The notes: generated from the letters alone by a model not told the origin. Counted from the stretch's first letter, positions 28,276-37,155 are shown. The stretch: 64,000 nt of DNA from Segnochrobactrum spirostomi (GCF_009600605.1 NZ_VWNA01000001.1:62001-126000); one strand, 5' to 3'. Program-made: numbers and translations.

Positions 28276-29301
28276 ATGAGCACCGTCAGCGTCAGCGCGC
28301 CGCTTCGCCTTGCGCAGATCCGCACCCAGGGAGGGTGGCGGCGGGTGGTCGCGACCGGCGGCGACGGCGTCTCCTTCATCGTGCCCGGCGTGATCTCCGT
28401 GCAGGATCTCGCGGTCTCCGCCATCGGCGCCGGCCGCACGCTCACCGAGGAGGTGCATCTGCGCGCCGGGGCGGCCGAGCTCGAACACGTCGATCTGAAG
28501 GCGCTCGCCGCGGCGGGCGGCGTTCTCGCCCCGCTCGATCATCCCGATCCCGCCCACCTCTACGTGACCGGCACCGGGCTCACGCACCTCGGCAGCGCCG
28601 AGGGGCGGGACCAGATGCACCGCAAGCTCAAGGCGGCGGACGATCTCACCGATTCGATGAAGATGTTTCGCAAGGGCCTCGAAGGCGGCAAGCCGCCGGC
28701 GGGGGAGGTCGGGGTGCAGCCGGAATGGTTCTACAAGGGCGACGGCTCGATCATCGCCGCCCCCGGCGCGCCGCTCGAATCGCCGTCCTTCGCCCTCGAC
28801 GGCGGTGAGGAGCCGGAGATCGTCGGCCTCTACATCATCGGCCCCGACGGCGCCCCGTGGCGCATCGGCTTCTCCCTCGGCAACGAATTCTCCGACCATG
28901 TGACGGAGCGCGAGAACTATCTCTATCTCGCCCATTCGAAGCTCCGGGTGTGCAGCTTCGGCCCGGAAATCCTGGTCGGCGCGCTGCCCGACGACATCCG
29001 CGGCACCTCGCGCATCCGCCGCGGTGGAACGACGCTCTGGGAGAAGCCGTTCCTGTCGGGCGAGGCCAATATGAGCCACGCCCTCGCGAACCTCGAGGCG
29101 CACCACTTCAAATACGGCCTGTTCCGCCGCCCCGGCGATCTCCACGTCCACTATTTCGGAACGGCGACGCTGAGCTTCTCGGACGGGGTGCGGACCGAGC
29201 CCGGCGACGTGTTCGAGATCGAGGCGGAACCTTTCGGCTTGCCCCTCGCCAATCCGCTCGCCATCGTGCCCGCGCCGTCCGTGTCGGTGCGCGTTCTCTG
29301 A
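28276..29301 (+). CDS. AraD1/GguC-family protein (FAH superfamily)
   Basis: The AraD1 (GguC) family is part of the fumarylacetoacetate hydrolase superfamily and is linked to 2-keto-3-deoxy-L-arabonate metabolism. The 341-residue protein has the YVTGTGLTHLGS segment near residue 97, EPEIVGLYIIG near 178 and the long conserved LGNEFSDHVTERENYLYLAHSKL block (split here) near 200, typical of the family. The start at 28276 has a GGAGAGG ribosome-binding site; the in-frame ATG at 28240 lies inside the promoter and is rejected. The dehydratase/AraD1/aldehyde dehydrogenase set is that expected for oxidative, non-phosphorylative L-arabinose breakdown. Confidence 0.9.
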   Translation: MSTVSVSAPLRLAQIRTQGGWRRVVATGGDGVSFIVPGVISVQDLAVSAIGAGRTLTEEVHLRAGAAELEHVDLKALAAAGGVLAPLDHPDPAHLYVTGTGLTHLGSAEGRDQMHRKLKAADDLTDSMKMFRKGLEGGKPPAGEVGVQPEWFYKGDGSIIAAPGAPLESPSFALDGGEEPEIVGLYIIGPDGAPWRIGFSLGNEFSDHVTERENYLYLAHSKLRVCSFGPEILVGALPDDIRGTSRIRRGGTTLWEKPFLSGEANMSHALANLEAHHFKYGLFRRPGDLHVHYFGTATLSFSDGVRTEPGDVFEIEAEPFGLPLANPLAIVPAPSVSVRVL

Positions 29302-29391
29302 AGCGCCCGGGCAGGATGGCCGGGAGAGGATAAGCGCCGCCACGGGCGGCGCGGCCGGGGATCGGTCCACCGGCGCTCAAGGAGACGAACG

Positions 29392-30831
29392 ATGACGGCC
29401 CCTTATCGCAATTTCATCGCCGGCGAGTGGATCGAGGCTTCGGCCGCATCCGCGAACGTCAACCCCTCGAACGTCGCCGACATCATCGGCGACTACGCCC
29501 AGGGTGATGCGGCGGCCGTCGAGACCGCAGTCGCCGCCGCCAAAACGGCCTTTCCGGCGTGGTCGCGCAGCAACGTCTATACGCGCTACGAGATCCTGAA
29601 GAAGGTCTCCGACGAGATCTTCGCCCGCAAGGAAGAGCTCGGCCGCCTGCTGTCGCGCGAAGAGGGTAAGACGCTGCCGGAGGGCATCGGCGAGGTGACG
29701 CGGGCAGGCCAGATCTTCGCCTTCTTCGCCGGCGAATGCCTGCGTCAGGCGGGCGAGCTGGTCCCCTCGGTCCGTCCGGGCGTGCGGGTCGAAATCACCC
29801 GCGAGCCGGTCGGCGTGGTCGGCCTCATCACGCCGTGGAACTTCCCGATCGCCATTCCGGCCTGGAAGATCGCGCCGGCGCTCGCCTACGGCAACACCGT
29901 GGTGATGAAGCCGGCCGATCTGGTGCCGGGCAGTGCCTGGGCGCTCGCCGACATCCTCGCCCGGGCGGGCCTCCCGGCCGGCGCTTTCAATCTCGTCATG
30001 GGACGCGGCTCGACGGTCGGTCAGGCGCTGCTTGAGCACCCGGACGTCAATGCGATCTCGTTCACCGGATCGGTGGCGACCGGCCGCCACGTCGCGAAGA
30101 CGGCGATCGGACATTTCGCCCGGCTCCAGCTCGAGATGGGCGGCAAGAACCCGTTCGTCGTGCTCGACGACGCCGATCTCGCCACCGCCGTCGAATGCTC
30201 GCTCAACGGCGCCTTCTTCTCGACCGGGCAGCGCTGCACGGCCTCGAGCCGGCTGATCGTCACCGAGGGCATTCACGACCGCTTCGTCGCGGCGCTGAAG
30301 GAGCGGCTCGCCGCCCTCGTGATCGACGATGCCCTGAAGCCCGGCACCCACATCGGCCCGGTGGTCGACCAGAAGCAGCTCGATCAGGATCTCGATTATA
30401 TCCGCATCGGGCGGGACGAGGGCGCGACACTCGCCTTCGGCGGCGAGCGGCTGAACCGCGAGACCGAGGGCTTCTATCTCGCCCCCGCGCTCTTCACGGA
30501 CGTCGCGCCGACCATGCGCATCGCGCGTGAGGAGATTTTCGGCCCCGTCGCCGCCGTCGTGCGGGTGCGCGATTACGACGAGGCGCTGGCGGTCGCGAAC
30601 GACACCGAGTTCGGCCTCTCCGCCGGTATCGCCACGACGAGCCTCAAGCACGCCGCGCACTTCAAGCGCAATGCCGAGGCGGGCATGGTGATGGTCAATC
30701 TGGCGACCGCGGGCGTCGACTTCCATGTCCCGTTCGGCGGCCGCAAGGGTTCGTCCTACGGGCCGCGCGAGCAGGGCACCTATGCCCGCGAGTTCTACAC
30801 GACGGTCAAGACCGCCTACGAACTGCCCTGA
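29392..30831 (+). CDS. NAD(P)-dependent aldehyde dehydrogenase, probable alpha-ketoglutaric semialdehyde dehydrogenase
   Basis: The 479-residue enzyme has the full length of the ALDH superfamily. The cofactor/active-site block TPWNFPIAIPAWKIAPAL begins near residue 147, the general base glutamate is in LEMGGKNP near residue 248, and the catalytic cysteine is in TGQRCTASSR near residue 282. The EEIFGPV motif is near 378. Sequence type and position after the dehydratase and AraD1 genes suggest it oxidises 2,5-dioxopentanoate to 2-oxoglutarate, the last step of the pathway. It lies 90 bases after AraD1, probably in one transcript. Confidence 0.92.
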   Translation: MTAPYRNFIAGEWIEASAASANVNPSNVADIIGDYAQGDAAAVETAVAAAKTAFPAWSRSNVYTRYEILKKVSDEIFARKEELGRLLSREEGKTLPEGIGEVTRAGQIFAFFAGECLRQAGELVPSVRPGVRVEITREPVGVVGLITPWNFPIAIPAWKIAPALAYGNTVVMKPADLVPGSAWALADILARAGLPAGAFNLVMGRGSTVGQALLEHPDVNAISFTGSVATGRHVAKTAIGHFARLQLEMGGKNPFVVLDDADLATAVECSLNGAFFSTGQRCTASSRLIVTEGIHDRFVAALKERLAALVIDDALKPGTHIGPVVDQKQLDQDLDYIRIGRDEGATLAFGGERLNRETEGFYLAPALFTDVAPTMRIAREEIFGPVAAVVRVRDYDEALAVANDTEFGLSAGIATTSLKHAAHFKRNAEAGMVMVNLATAGVDFHVPFGGRKGSSYGPREQGTYAREFYTTVKTAYELP

Positions 30832-30848
30832 GGGCGCGCAACCACGGA

Positions 30849-30871
30849 GGCGCCGCCCAGCGGGCGGCGCC
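30849..30871 (+). terminator. Hairpin at the end of the sugar-acid operon
   Basis: GGCGCCGCCC and GGGCGGCGCC form a perfect ten-base stem with an AGC loop 17 bases after the aldehyde dehydrogenase stop. It is followed by GTCCTCGT, so the U tract is weak. It lies between convergent genes and may serve both. Confidence 0.6.
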
Positions 30872-30921
30872 GTCCTCGTAAGACCGTCCGAGACAACCGT
30901 TCGGCCCACGCTCCGTCTGCG

Positions 30922-31923
30922 TCAGCCCGCGACGAAGCGGTAGTCGGTGATGTGCTCGTAGACATCCCCCGGCTGGAGCAGCGGGGAAGGGAAGCCCGGC
31001 TGGTTCGGGCTGTCGGGGAAGAGCTGCGTCTCCAGGCAGACGCCGGCGTGCGGGAAATAGATCGCACCGTCGAGGCCCGCCGGTTCAGCGCCTAGGCCAC
31101 CGCCGTCATAAAGCTGGAGACCGGGTTCGGTGGTCCACACCTCGAGCACGAGACCGTCCCGCGGCGACCTCAGCGTCGCGGCGTGCTTCAGGCCCCGCTC
31201 CGAACGGTCGATGACGAAATTGAGGTCGTAGCGTGCCTCGTCGCCGATCGGGCGCGCGAGGCGAAAATCGTACGGCGTGCCGGCGACGGGGGCGATCTCG
31301 CCGGTCGGGATCAGGCCCGCATCGACCGGCGTATAATGCTGCGCGGCGACCTGGAGCGTGAGGTCGCGGATCGCGCGTCCCGGCTCCAGCGTGAAATAGG
31401 CGTGATTGCAGAGATTGCAGAGCGTCGGCGCGTCCGTGGTTGCGGTCAGTTCGACCCGGAGCGTGCCGGGATCGAGCAGACGGTAGACGCATGTCGCCTC
31501 GAGAGTGCCGGGGAAGCCTTGGTCGCCGTCCGGTGACGTCAAGGCGAGCGTGACGCTGTCCGGCTCCGCCGACACGAGCCGCCAGAGCTTGTGCGAGAAC
31601 CCCTGCACACCGCCGTGCAGATGGTTTTCGCCCTCGTTGCGACTCACGGTGTATTCATGGCCGTCGATGTGGAAGCGGCCCTTGCCGATGCGGTTCGCAT
31701 AGCGCCCGACCGTCGTGCCGACGAAACCGGGATTGTGCAGATAGGCGCCGACATCGGCGAAGCCGACGACCACGCGCCGCAGCGAGCCGTCGGCGAGCGG
31801 AACCTTCAGATCGCGCAGGATCGCACCGTAGGTCAGCACCTTCGCCTGCGCCCCGCCGGGAGCGGTGAGGGTGATCTCCTCGATCGGGTTTCCTTCGAAG
31901 GATCCCACAACCTGACGTGTCAT
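30922..31923 (-). CDS. galM: Aldose 1-epimerase (galactose mutarotase)
   Basis: GalM interconverts the anomers of galactose and other aldoses so that sugar dehydrogenases or kinases receive the right form. The 333-residue protein has the family motifs NRIGKGRFHIDGHEYTVSRNEG (about 76-97), the active-site region with catalytic histidine in NLCNHAYFTL near residue 175 and the C-terminal FPHAGVCLETQ containing the catalytic glutamate near residue 300. It is convergent with the aldehyde dehydrogenase gene. Its presence supports galactose or arabinose as the sugars handled by this region. Confidence 0.93.
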   Translation of the reverse strand: MTRQVVGSFEGNPIEEITLTAPGGAQAKVLTYGAILRDLKVPLADGSLRRVVVGFADVGAYLHNPGFVGTTVGRYANRIGKGRFHIDGHEYTVSRNEGENHLHGGVQGFSHKLWRLVSAEPDSVTLALTSPDGDQGFPGTLEATCVYRLLDPGTLRVELTATTDAPTLCNLCNHAYFTLEPGRAIRDLTLQVAAQHYTPVDAGLIPTGEIAPVAGTPYDFRLARPIGDEARYDLNFVIDRSERGLKHAATLRSPRDGLVLEVWTTEPGLQLYDGGGLGAEPAGLDGAIYFPHAGVCLETQLFPDSPNQPGFPSPLLQPGDVYEHITDYRFVAG

Positions 31924-32424
31924 CGCCGTCTCCCTTGCCGGTCCGTCGGCCGGCCCTCGATATCCATGGGTACGCCCGCCCGCGATCGACCCTTGGGCCC
32001 CTCATAAAGCGATCCCGCCGGCCTGTCATGCCGCACTGCAAACGCCTCGGTTGCAGGATGAGGCGATGTTCCAAGGCCCGGTCGGCGCGCCCGGAAAAGG
32101 GCCCATGACGGCGAACGAGAGGGGGCGCCGTGGATCTCGATGCCGCGCCGCGATGGGCTCGCCAGAGGCTGGCTCGCGCGTGGACTCGATGGGTTCCGTG
32201 TGAGCGAGGCATAGGCACGAGTGGCGCTTCGGCGTCCCGACGACACGGCGGGCGGCTCGGACGGGCCCTTTACAACTCATGGGCACCTCGCGCAAAATCT
32301 GCGCCGCCTGCCTCCGATGCGTCCGGTCGCATGCGGCCCGCCTCCGCACCGCATCCCGCGCGTCTTTAGCCTACCGTATCTCGCTTCATTCTACTCAGTT
32401 GCGTCTTCGGCGAGGGTCTTCGTC
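31924..32424. other. Intergenic region without recognised genes
   Basis: The 500-base interval between the divergent galM and a small hypothetical gene shows no family-like frames. It contains the two promoters and some short inverted repeats of no clear meaning (for example GCCTC...GAGGC around 32041-32066). No tRNA or transposon end is visible. Confidence 0.35.
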
Positions 32425-32922
32425 ATGCGTCAGGATCAGTCTCCCACGATCGCTTTGAACAGCGAGCGGTACGATAAAATCTCCCGGATTTTCGCCTATC
32501 ACTTCTCCGATTTCGTTCTGCGCTTCTGGCAAACCTATGTCGGCGTGGTCGGGAACGACCTCCAGAAGGTGATCATCTTCCACACCATCTCGTTGGCGAC
32601 GGCACCGATCGTGGCGAACAACCCGGACGCGCTCGGGGAATTCGCGTCGTTGCGTCTTGCGTTGCCGGCGGAGATGCAGGTGCCGTGCAGCGCCCTGTCC
32701 GTGGCCGAGGCGACGGGACTGCCGCGCGAGACGACGCGGCGCAAAATCAAGGAGATGGTCGCGGACAAGCTGCTCCAGGAAGATCCGCGCGGCGGCTACC
32801 GGCTGGCGGCAGGCGTCCTGCAACGGCCGGAGATCGTCGCGATCTTCGAGCACAATGTGCGGTCGCTGGTGCGCTTCGCCAATGCGAGCGTCACCCTCGG
32901 CGCGCTGCAGATCGACGGTTGA
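32425..32922 (+). CDS. Hypothetical protein with winged-helix-like C-terminal half
   Basis: From ATG 32425 the protein has 165 residues. The first half (KISRIFAYHFSDFVLRFWQTYVG and following) is amphipathic. The second half contains a probable helix-turn-helix-wing arrangement (SALSVAEATGLPRETTRRKI near residue 93, then MVADKLLQEDPRGGYRLAAG), as in MarR/GntR-type DNA-binding domains. It could be a transcription regulator of a family I cannot name. The longer upstream frame is proline/arginine-rich and treated as non-coding. The next gene is convergent. Confidence 0.65.
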   Translation: MRQDQSPTIALNSERYDKISRIFAYHFSDFVLRFWQTYVGVVGNDLQKVIIFHTISLATAPIVANNPDALGEFASLRLALPAEMQVPCSALSVAEATGLPRETTRRKIKEMVADKLLQEDPRGGYRLAAGVLQRPEIVAIFEHNVRSLVRFANASVTLGALQIDG

Positions 32923-32931
32923 CGGACGCTT

Positions 32932-33795
32932 TCAGGCGAAGCGCTTGGCTCCCGCGACGAGCAGAACCACGACGGCGCTCGCGGCGAACATCGTCCAGGT
33001 GATCGCCTCGTGCAGGACGATGGCGGCAAGCAGCAAGCCGATGAACGGCTGGAGAAGCTGCAATTGGCCGACGGCGGCGATGCCGCCGAGCGCCAGGCCG
33101 CGATACCAGAACACGAAGCCGACGAGCATGCTGAAGATCGAGACATAGGCGAGGCCGAGCCATGCCGGGGCGCCGATCGCACTCCAGCTTTCCGGCCGCG
33201 CGAGCGCAGCGATCGCCGCCATCACGGGCAGGGCGAGGATGAGGGCCCAGGAAACGACCTGCCAGCCGCCGAGCCGCCGCGACAGCCGCGCCCCCTCGGC
33301 ATAGCCGAGCCCGCACACCACGATCGCCCCGACCATCAGAAGATCGCCCGTGAGCGAACCGCCCGCGCCACCGCGCGACAACGCGAACGCGAGCACCGTC
33401 GCGGCGCCGAGGACGGAGAACACCCAGAACGCCGGCCGGGGGCGCTCTCCGCCCCGCACGACGCCGAAGATCGCGGTCGCGAGCGGCAGCAGCCCGATGA
33501 AGACGATCGAATGCGCCGCGGTGACGTGGCGAAGCGCGAGCGCCGTGAGCAGCGGAAAGCCGACCACCACGCCGAGGGCGACGACCGCGAGCGAGGCGAG
33601 GTCCGTCTTCGCCGGCCGCCGTTGATGCAGCGCGGCGAGGAAGCCCGCCGCCAGCAGCGCCGCGATCACGGCGCGCGCCGAGGTGAGAAAGACCGGCGAG
33701 AAATCCGCGACCGCGACCCGCGTCGCCGGCAGCGATCCGCTGAAGATGACGACGCCGACGAGGCCGCTGCCCCATCCCGCTGTGCTCCGTGTCAT
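32932..33795 (-). CDS. EamA/DMT-family transporter
   Basis: This 287-residue protein has ten hydrophobic segments in two EamA repeats. The first begins SGLVGVVIFSGSLPATRVAV, and the second repeat starts near residue 145. ATG 33795 gives a normal first helix; a much longer frame continuing to 35049 is antisense to the MocR gene and is discarded. It is divergent from a MocR-type regulator, which commonly controls an adjacent transporter of this family. The substrate is unknown. Confidence 0.88.
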   Translation of the reverse strand: MTRSTAGWGSGLVGVVIFSGSLPATRVAVADFSPVFLTSARAVIAALLAAGFLAALHQRRPAKTDLASLAVVALGVVVGFPLLTALALRHVTAAHSIVFIGLLPLATAIFGVVRGGERPRPAFWVFSVLGAATVLAFALSRGGAGGSLTGDLLMVGAIVVCGLGYAEGARLSRRLGGWQVVSWALILALPVMAAIAALARPESWSAIGAPAWLGLAYVSIFSMLVGFVFWYRGLALGGIAAVGQLQLLQPFIGLLLAAIVLHEAITWTMFAASAVVVLLVAGAKRFA

Positions 33796-33857
33796 GGCCG
33801 CTCCCTTTCGCTGGTCTCGGGTTAAGGGGTGCGGTCCGGCGAGCGAAGAAACGCTTC

Positions 33858-33902
33858 GATACAATTCCAAGAAAGTGTATGGCTTCGTTAAGCGATACAG
33901 TT
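33858..33902. promoter_or_regulatory. Candidate MocR operator with GATACARTT repeats
   Basis: GATACAATT (33858-33866) and GATACAGTT (33894-33902) are direct repeats 36 bases apart, with an inverted TGTAT at 33876-33880 between them. They occupy the short divergent interval between the EamA and MocR genes, just before the MocR start. MocR proteins typically bind such paired repeats. Confidence 0.45.
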
Positions 33903-33915
33903 GGGGAGCGCCGGC

Positions 33916-35319
33916 ATGACGGACGGGAACGGGCGGCCGGCGCGGCGCACCGACGCGGCCGTCGAGGCGATCCTGGCGCGCATCGCGAGCCGAGCGCTCG
34001 CGCCCGGAGACCGCCTTCCGTCGGTGCGCCGCTTCGCCGCCACCTTGAGCGTCTCGCCGTCGACGATCGTGGAGGCCTACGGCCGGCTCGAGGCGGAGGG
34101 GGTGATCCGCGCGCGGCGGGGCTCGGGCTTCTACGTCACCGGAAGCGAACCGCCGCCCTTGGCGCTCGCGGAGGCCGGTGGCGCGCGCGAGCGCGACGTC
34201 GATCCGTTCTGGGTCTCGCGTCAATCGCTCGATGCCGATCCGTCGGCCCTCAAGCCCGGATGTGGCTGGCTGCCCGCCGAATGGATGCCCAACGAGGCGA
34301 TCCGCAAGGGCCTCAGGGCGCTCGGCCGCGCCGACGATGCGATCCTCTCCGATTATGGCGGCACGCGGGGATCCCCCGCTTTGCGCCGGCTCTTGCTCGC
34401 CCGGTTCGCCGACGAAGGCATCGCGGTCACCGCGGACCAGATCCTGCTCACCGGCTCCGGCACGCAGGCGATCGACCTGATCTGCCGGCTCATGCTGCGG
34501 CCGGGCGACTGCGTCGTCGTCGACGACCCCTGCTACTTCAATTTCCGCGCGCTCCTGCGCGCCCATCAGGTGCGCATCGTCGGGGTGCCGTTCACGCCGG
34601 CGGGGCCGGACCTCGCCGCCTTCGAGCGGCTGCTCGCCACCGAGAGCCCGCGCCTCTACGTCACCAATTCCGCGCTTCACAATCCGACCGGCGCCACCCT
34701 GACACCGCAGACGGCGCACCGGGTGGTGGCCGCCGCGGCGGCCCACGGCACCACGATCGTCGAGGACGACATCTTCGCCGATTTCGAACCGAGCCTGTCG
34801 CCGCGGCTCGCCATCCTCGACGGGCTCGATCGGGTCATCCGCATCGGCAGCTTCTCGAAGACGCTGTCGGCCTCGATCCGCTGCGGCTATATCGCCGCCC
34901 GCGCCGATTGGATCGAGCGGCTGATCGACCTCCAGATCGCCACCCAGTTCACCGGACCGAGCCCCGTCGCCGCCGAACTCGTCGCCGGCATCCTGGCGGG
35001 CGGCTTCTACCGCAGCCACCTCGCGGACCTGCGCCGCCGGCTCGCCCATGCCCGCGAGACGGCGGCGGATCGCCTCGCGAGCCTCGGCATCAAGCCCTGG
35101 CTGATGCCCAAGGGCGGCTTCTATCTCTGGTGCCGCCTGCCGAACGGCCGGGAGTCAGCCGCCCTCGCGCAGCGGGCGGTGAAGGACGGCGTGATCCTCG
35201 CGCCCGGCAACGTCTTCAGCGTCTCCCAATCGGCGGGCGCCTTCCTGCGCTTCAACGTCGCGCAGATGGCGGACGAGCGCGTCTTAACCGTGCTGCGCGA
35301 CGCGCTCAAAGGCGGGTAG
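33916..35319 (+). CDS. MocR-type regulator (GntR DNA-binding domain fused to PLP aminotransferase-like domain)
   Basis: The 467-residue protein has an N-terminal GntR winged helix (about 10-80, with LAPGDRLPSVRRFAATLSVS and RLEAEGVIRARRGSGFYV). A fold-type I aminotransferase domain covers about 95-467. The PLP-binding lysine is in the SFSKTLSASIRCGY motif near residue 319, and DDPCYFNFRAL near residue 202 matches the cofactor region. Members respond to PLP or amino-acid-like ligands. A GGGGAG ribosome-binding site supports ATG 33916. It is divergent from an EamA exporter, its likely target, and its 3' end overlaps the convergent MFS gene by 14 bases. Confidence 0.93.
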   Translation: MTDGNGRPARRTDAAVEAILARIASRALAPGDRLPSVRRFAATLSVSPSTIVEAYGRLEAEGVIRARRGSGFYVTGSEPPPLALAEAGGARERDVDPFWVSRQSLDADPSALKPGCGWLPAEWMPNEAIRKGLRALGRADDAILSDYGGTRGSPALRRLLLARFADEGIAVTADQILLTGSGTQAIDLICRLMLRPGDCVVVDDPCYFNFRALLRAHQVRIVGVPFTPAGPDLAAFERLLATESPRLYVTNSALHNPTGATLTPQTAHRVVAAAAAHGTTIVEDDIFADFEPSLSPRLAILDGLDRVIRIGSFSKTLSASIRCGYIAARADWIERLIDLQIATQFTGPSPVAAELVAGILAGGFYRSHLADLRRRLAHARETAADRLASLGIKPWLMPKGGFYLWCRLPNGRESAALAQRAVKDGVILAPGNVFSVSQSAGAFLRFNVAQMADERVLTVLRDALKGG

Positions 35320-36640
35320 GGCGCGCCGCCCGCGAGCCGGCGACGAGCCCGCCCGATATCACCATCAGGCCGACGGAGACGAGGAAGGTGAGCCGCAGGC
35401 CGTGGGCGATCGCCGCCGGGCTCGCACGGGCGAAATCCGCCGTCCCGACCCCGACCGCGAAGACCGCGCCCATCGCGGACGCGCCCGCGATCAAACCGAG
35501 ATTGCGCGACAGGGTGAGGAGGCCGGAGACGGTGCCGCGCCGCTCCGCGGCGACGGTCCCGAGCGCCGCCGTGTTGTTGGCGGCCTGGAACAGTTGATAG
35601 CCCGGCGTGAGAACCAGGATCGCGGCGAGATAGCCGGTGACGCCCAAGGCTTCCGGAAGGACCGCGAGGAGACCGGCGCCGACGCCGAGCAGAGCGAGGC
35701 CGAGACGCAGGACGGAAACGCTGCCCCACCGATCGACGAGCCGTCCCGCGGGAACGCCGGTGACGATCGAGACGATCGGGCCCGCCGTCATCACCAGACC
35801 GACCTGCGTCGCCGTCAAGGCGAGACCGAGGGCGAGGTAGAACGGCCCCACCACCAGCGTCGTCATCATCACGGCGGCGACCATGAGATTGACGGCGAGA
35901 TTGGCCGCGAGAGCCCGGTCGAGCGTCCCCCGCGGGCGCGCCGCCCCGGCTTTGGCCGCAGACGATCCGGCGGGCAGTGTCGTCACGGCGAGCCCGAAGG
36001 CGAGGGCGGCGAGGGGAACCAGCACCGCGAACACGCCGCGCCATCCCGCGAGGGGGATCAGGAGCCCGCCGAGGGCCGGCCCCAGCGCCGTGCCGAGCGC
36101 GGAGACGGTGCCGAGGAGCCCCATCGCGCGTCCGACCTGCGCCGGGTCCGCCATCTGGCGCATCAGGGCCATCGCGAGCGTCATCATGAAGGCCGCGCCG
36201 ATGCCCTGGAGGGCCCGCGCGGCGACGAGGAGCGAGAGGCTCGGCGCGAGCGCGCAGGCGAGCGACGCGAGCCCGAACACCGCGAGTCCGGCGACGAGCA
36301 TCGGTTTCAGTCCGCGCGCATCGCCGAGCCGGCCGGCGACGAGGACGGCGATCGTCAGCGCCCCCAGATAGGCGACGACGACCGGCTGCACCGCGGCGAA
36401 CGGGGCGGCGAAGGCAGCCGCGAGCGCCGGCAGCGCGATGTTGGCGATGCTGGTGCCGAGCGAGGCGAGCAGCATCGCGAGTGCGAGCGCGATCCCCGTC
36501 CACCGCGCCGCCGGCGCCCCACCGGGCCCTCGACCCGCTGCCCGACCGTGCGGCCCGGAGCCGTGCACCGCCGGCGTCGCCGCGCCCGAAATCGGCGCCG
36601 AACCGGGCGCCTCCACGTCCGTCGCATCCGACTGTTTCAT
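35306..36640 (-). CDS. MFS transporter (drug:H+ antiporter type)
   Basis: This 444-residue inner-membrane protein has roughly 12-14 helices. The MFS motif between helices 2 and 3 appears as GRLGDARGLKPMLVAG near residue 84, and RALQGIGAAFMMTLAMAL and GLLGTVSALGTALGPALGGLL (motif C, antiporter) near residues 120-160 are clear. Start at ATG 36640 leaves a 45-residue polar N-terminus. It is divergent from a MerR regulator, with an operator-like palindrome in the 68-base interval. The arrangement suggests inducible efflux of a toxic compound. Confidence 0.9.
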   Translation of the reverse strand: MKQSDATDVEAPGSAPISGAATPAVHGSGPHGRAAGRGPGGAPAARWTGIALALAMLLASLGTSIANIALPALAAAFAAPFAAVQPVVVAYLGALTIAVLVAGRLGDARGLKPMLVAGLAVFGLASLACALAPSLSLLVAARALQGIGAAFMMTLAMALMRQMADPAQVGRAMGLLGTVSALGTALGPALGGLLIPLAGWRGVFAVLVPLAALAFGLAVTTLPAGSSAAKAGAARPRGTLDRALAANLAVNLMVAAVMMTTLVVGPFYLALGLALTATQVGLVMTAGPIVSIVTGVPAGRLVDRWGSVSVLRLGLALLGVGAGLLAVLPEALGVTGYLAAILVLTPGYQLFQAANNTAALGTVAAERRGTVSGLLTLSRNLGLIAGASAMGAVFAVGVGTADFARASPAAIAHGLRLTFLVSVGLMVISGGLVAGSRAARPTRL

Positions 36641-36684
36641 CGTCGCCCTCTTGCTTGAAAACCGCATCGAAGGCAGGCTTGCCA

Positions 36685-36702
36685 CTTCAAGCCGACTTGA
36701 GG
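36685..36702. promoter_or_regulatory. SoxR-box-like operator between MFS and MerR genes
   Basis: CTTCAAGCCGACTTGAGG matches the known SoxR box (CCTCAAGTTAACTTGAGG) at 14 of 18 positions. Read toward the MFS gene, TTGACC (-35-like, 36701-36706 complement) immediately precedes it, as in MerR-type promoters where the operator fills an over-long spacer. A -10 element is not obvious. Confidence 0.6.
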
Positions 36703-36708
36703 TCAAGG

Positions 36709-37155
36709 ATGAAATTTCTCGATATCGGAGAGGTCGCCGCGGCGAGCGGCCTGACGGCCTCGGCGCTGCGCCATTACGAGGCCGCGGGATTGATCTCCGC
36801 GGTCTCCCGCCATGGCCTCAGGCGGCAATTTCCGCCCGAGGTGCTGCTCCAGCTCAAGCTGATCGCGATGGGCAAGCAGGCCGGCTTTTCGCTCGCCGAG
36901 ATCGCCGGCATGTTCGGCCGCGACGGCGTGCCCGACGTGCCGCGCGCGGCGCTTCACGCCCGGGCCGACGCAATCGACCGGCAGATCCGCGAGCTCACGG
37001 CCCTGCGCGACACGCTCCGTCACGTCGCCGAATGTCCCGCCCCGTCGCACCTCGAATGCCCGACCTTCCGCCGGCTGGTAGACGTCGCCGGCCGACGCGG
37101 TGGGCGACCCCGGAGCCGCCGGAGCAAGCCTGCCGCGGTGCGGGCCGGCGGTTGA
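36709..37155 (+). CDS. MerR-family transcriptional regulator
   Basis: The 148-residue regulator has the N-terminal MerR helix-turn-helix (FLDIGEVAAASGLTASALRHYE, about 3-24, followed by GLISAVSRHGLRRQF). A dimerisation helix covers about 80-105. The C-terminal pair of cysteines is in AECPAPSHLECPTF near residue 115. It lacks the four-cysteine iron-sulfur cluster motif of true SoxR, although the adjacent operator resembles a SoxR box. The two cysteines may sense a metal or oxidant. An AAGG ribosome-binding site precedes the ATG. It probably controls the divergent MFS gene and itself. Confidence 0.88.
   Translation: MKFLDIGEVAAASGLTASALRHYEAAGLISAVSRHGLRRQFPPEVLLQLKLIAMGKQAGFSLAEIAGMFGRDGVPDVPRAALHARADAIDRQIRELTALRDTLRHVAECPAPSHLECPTFRRLVDVAGRRGGRPRSRRSKPAAVRAGG

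Noticed and set aside
32932-35049. 705-codon minus-strand frame covering the EamA gene and the antisense of MocR
   Set aside because: Only the last 287 codons are protein-like. The upstream part mirrors the aminotransferase domain and is a shadow.
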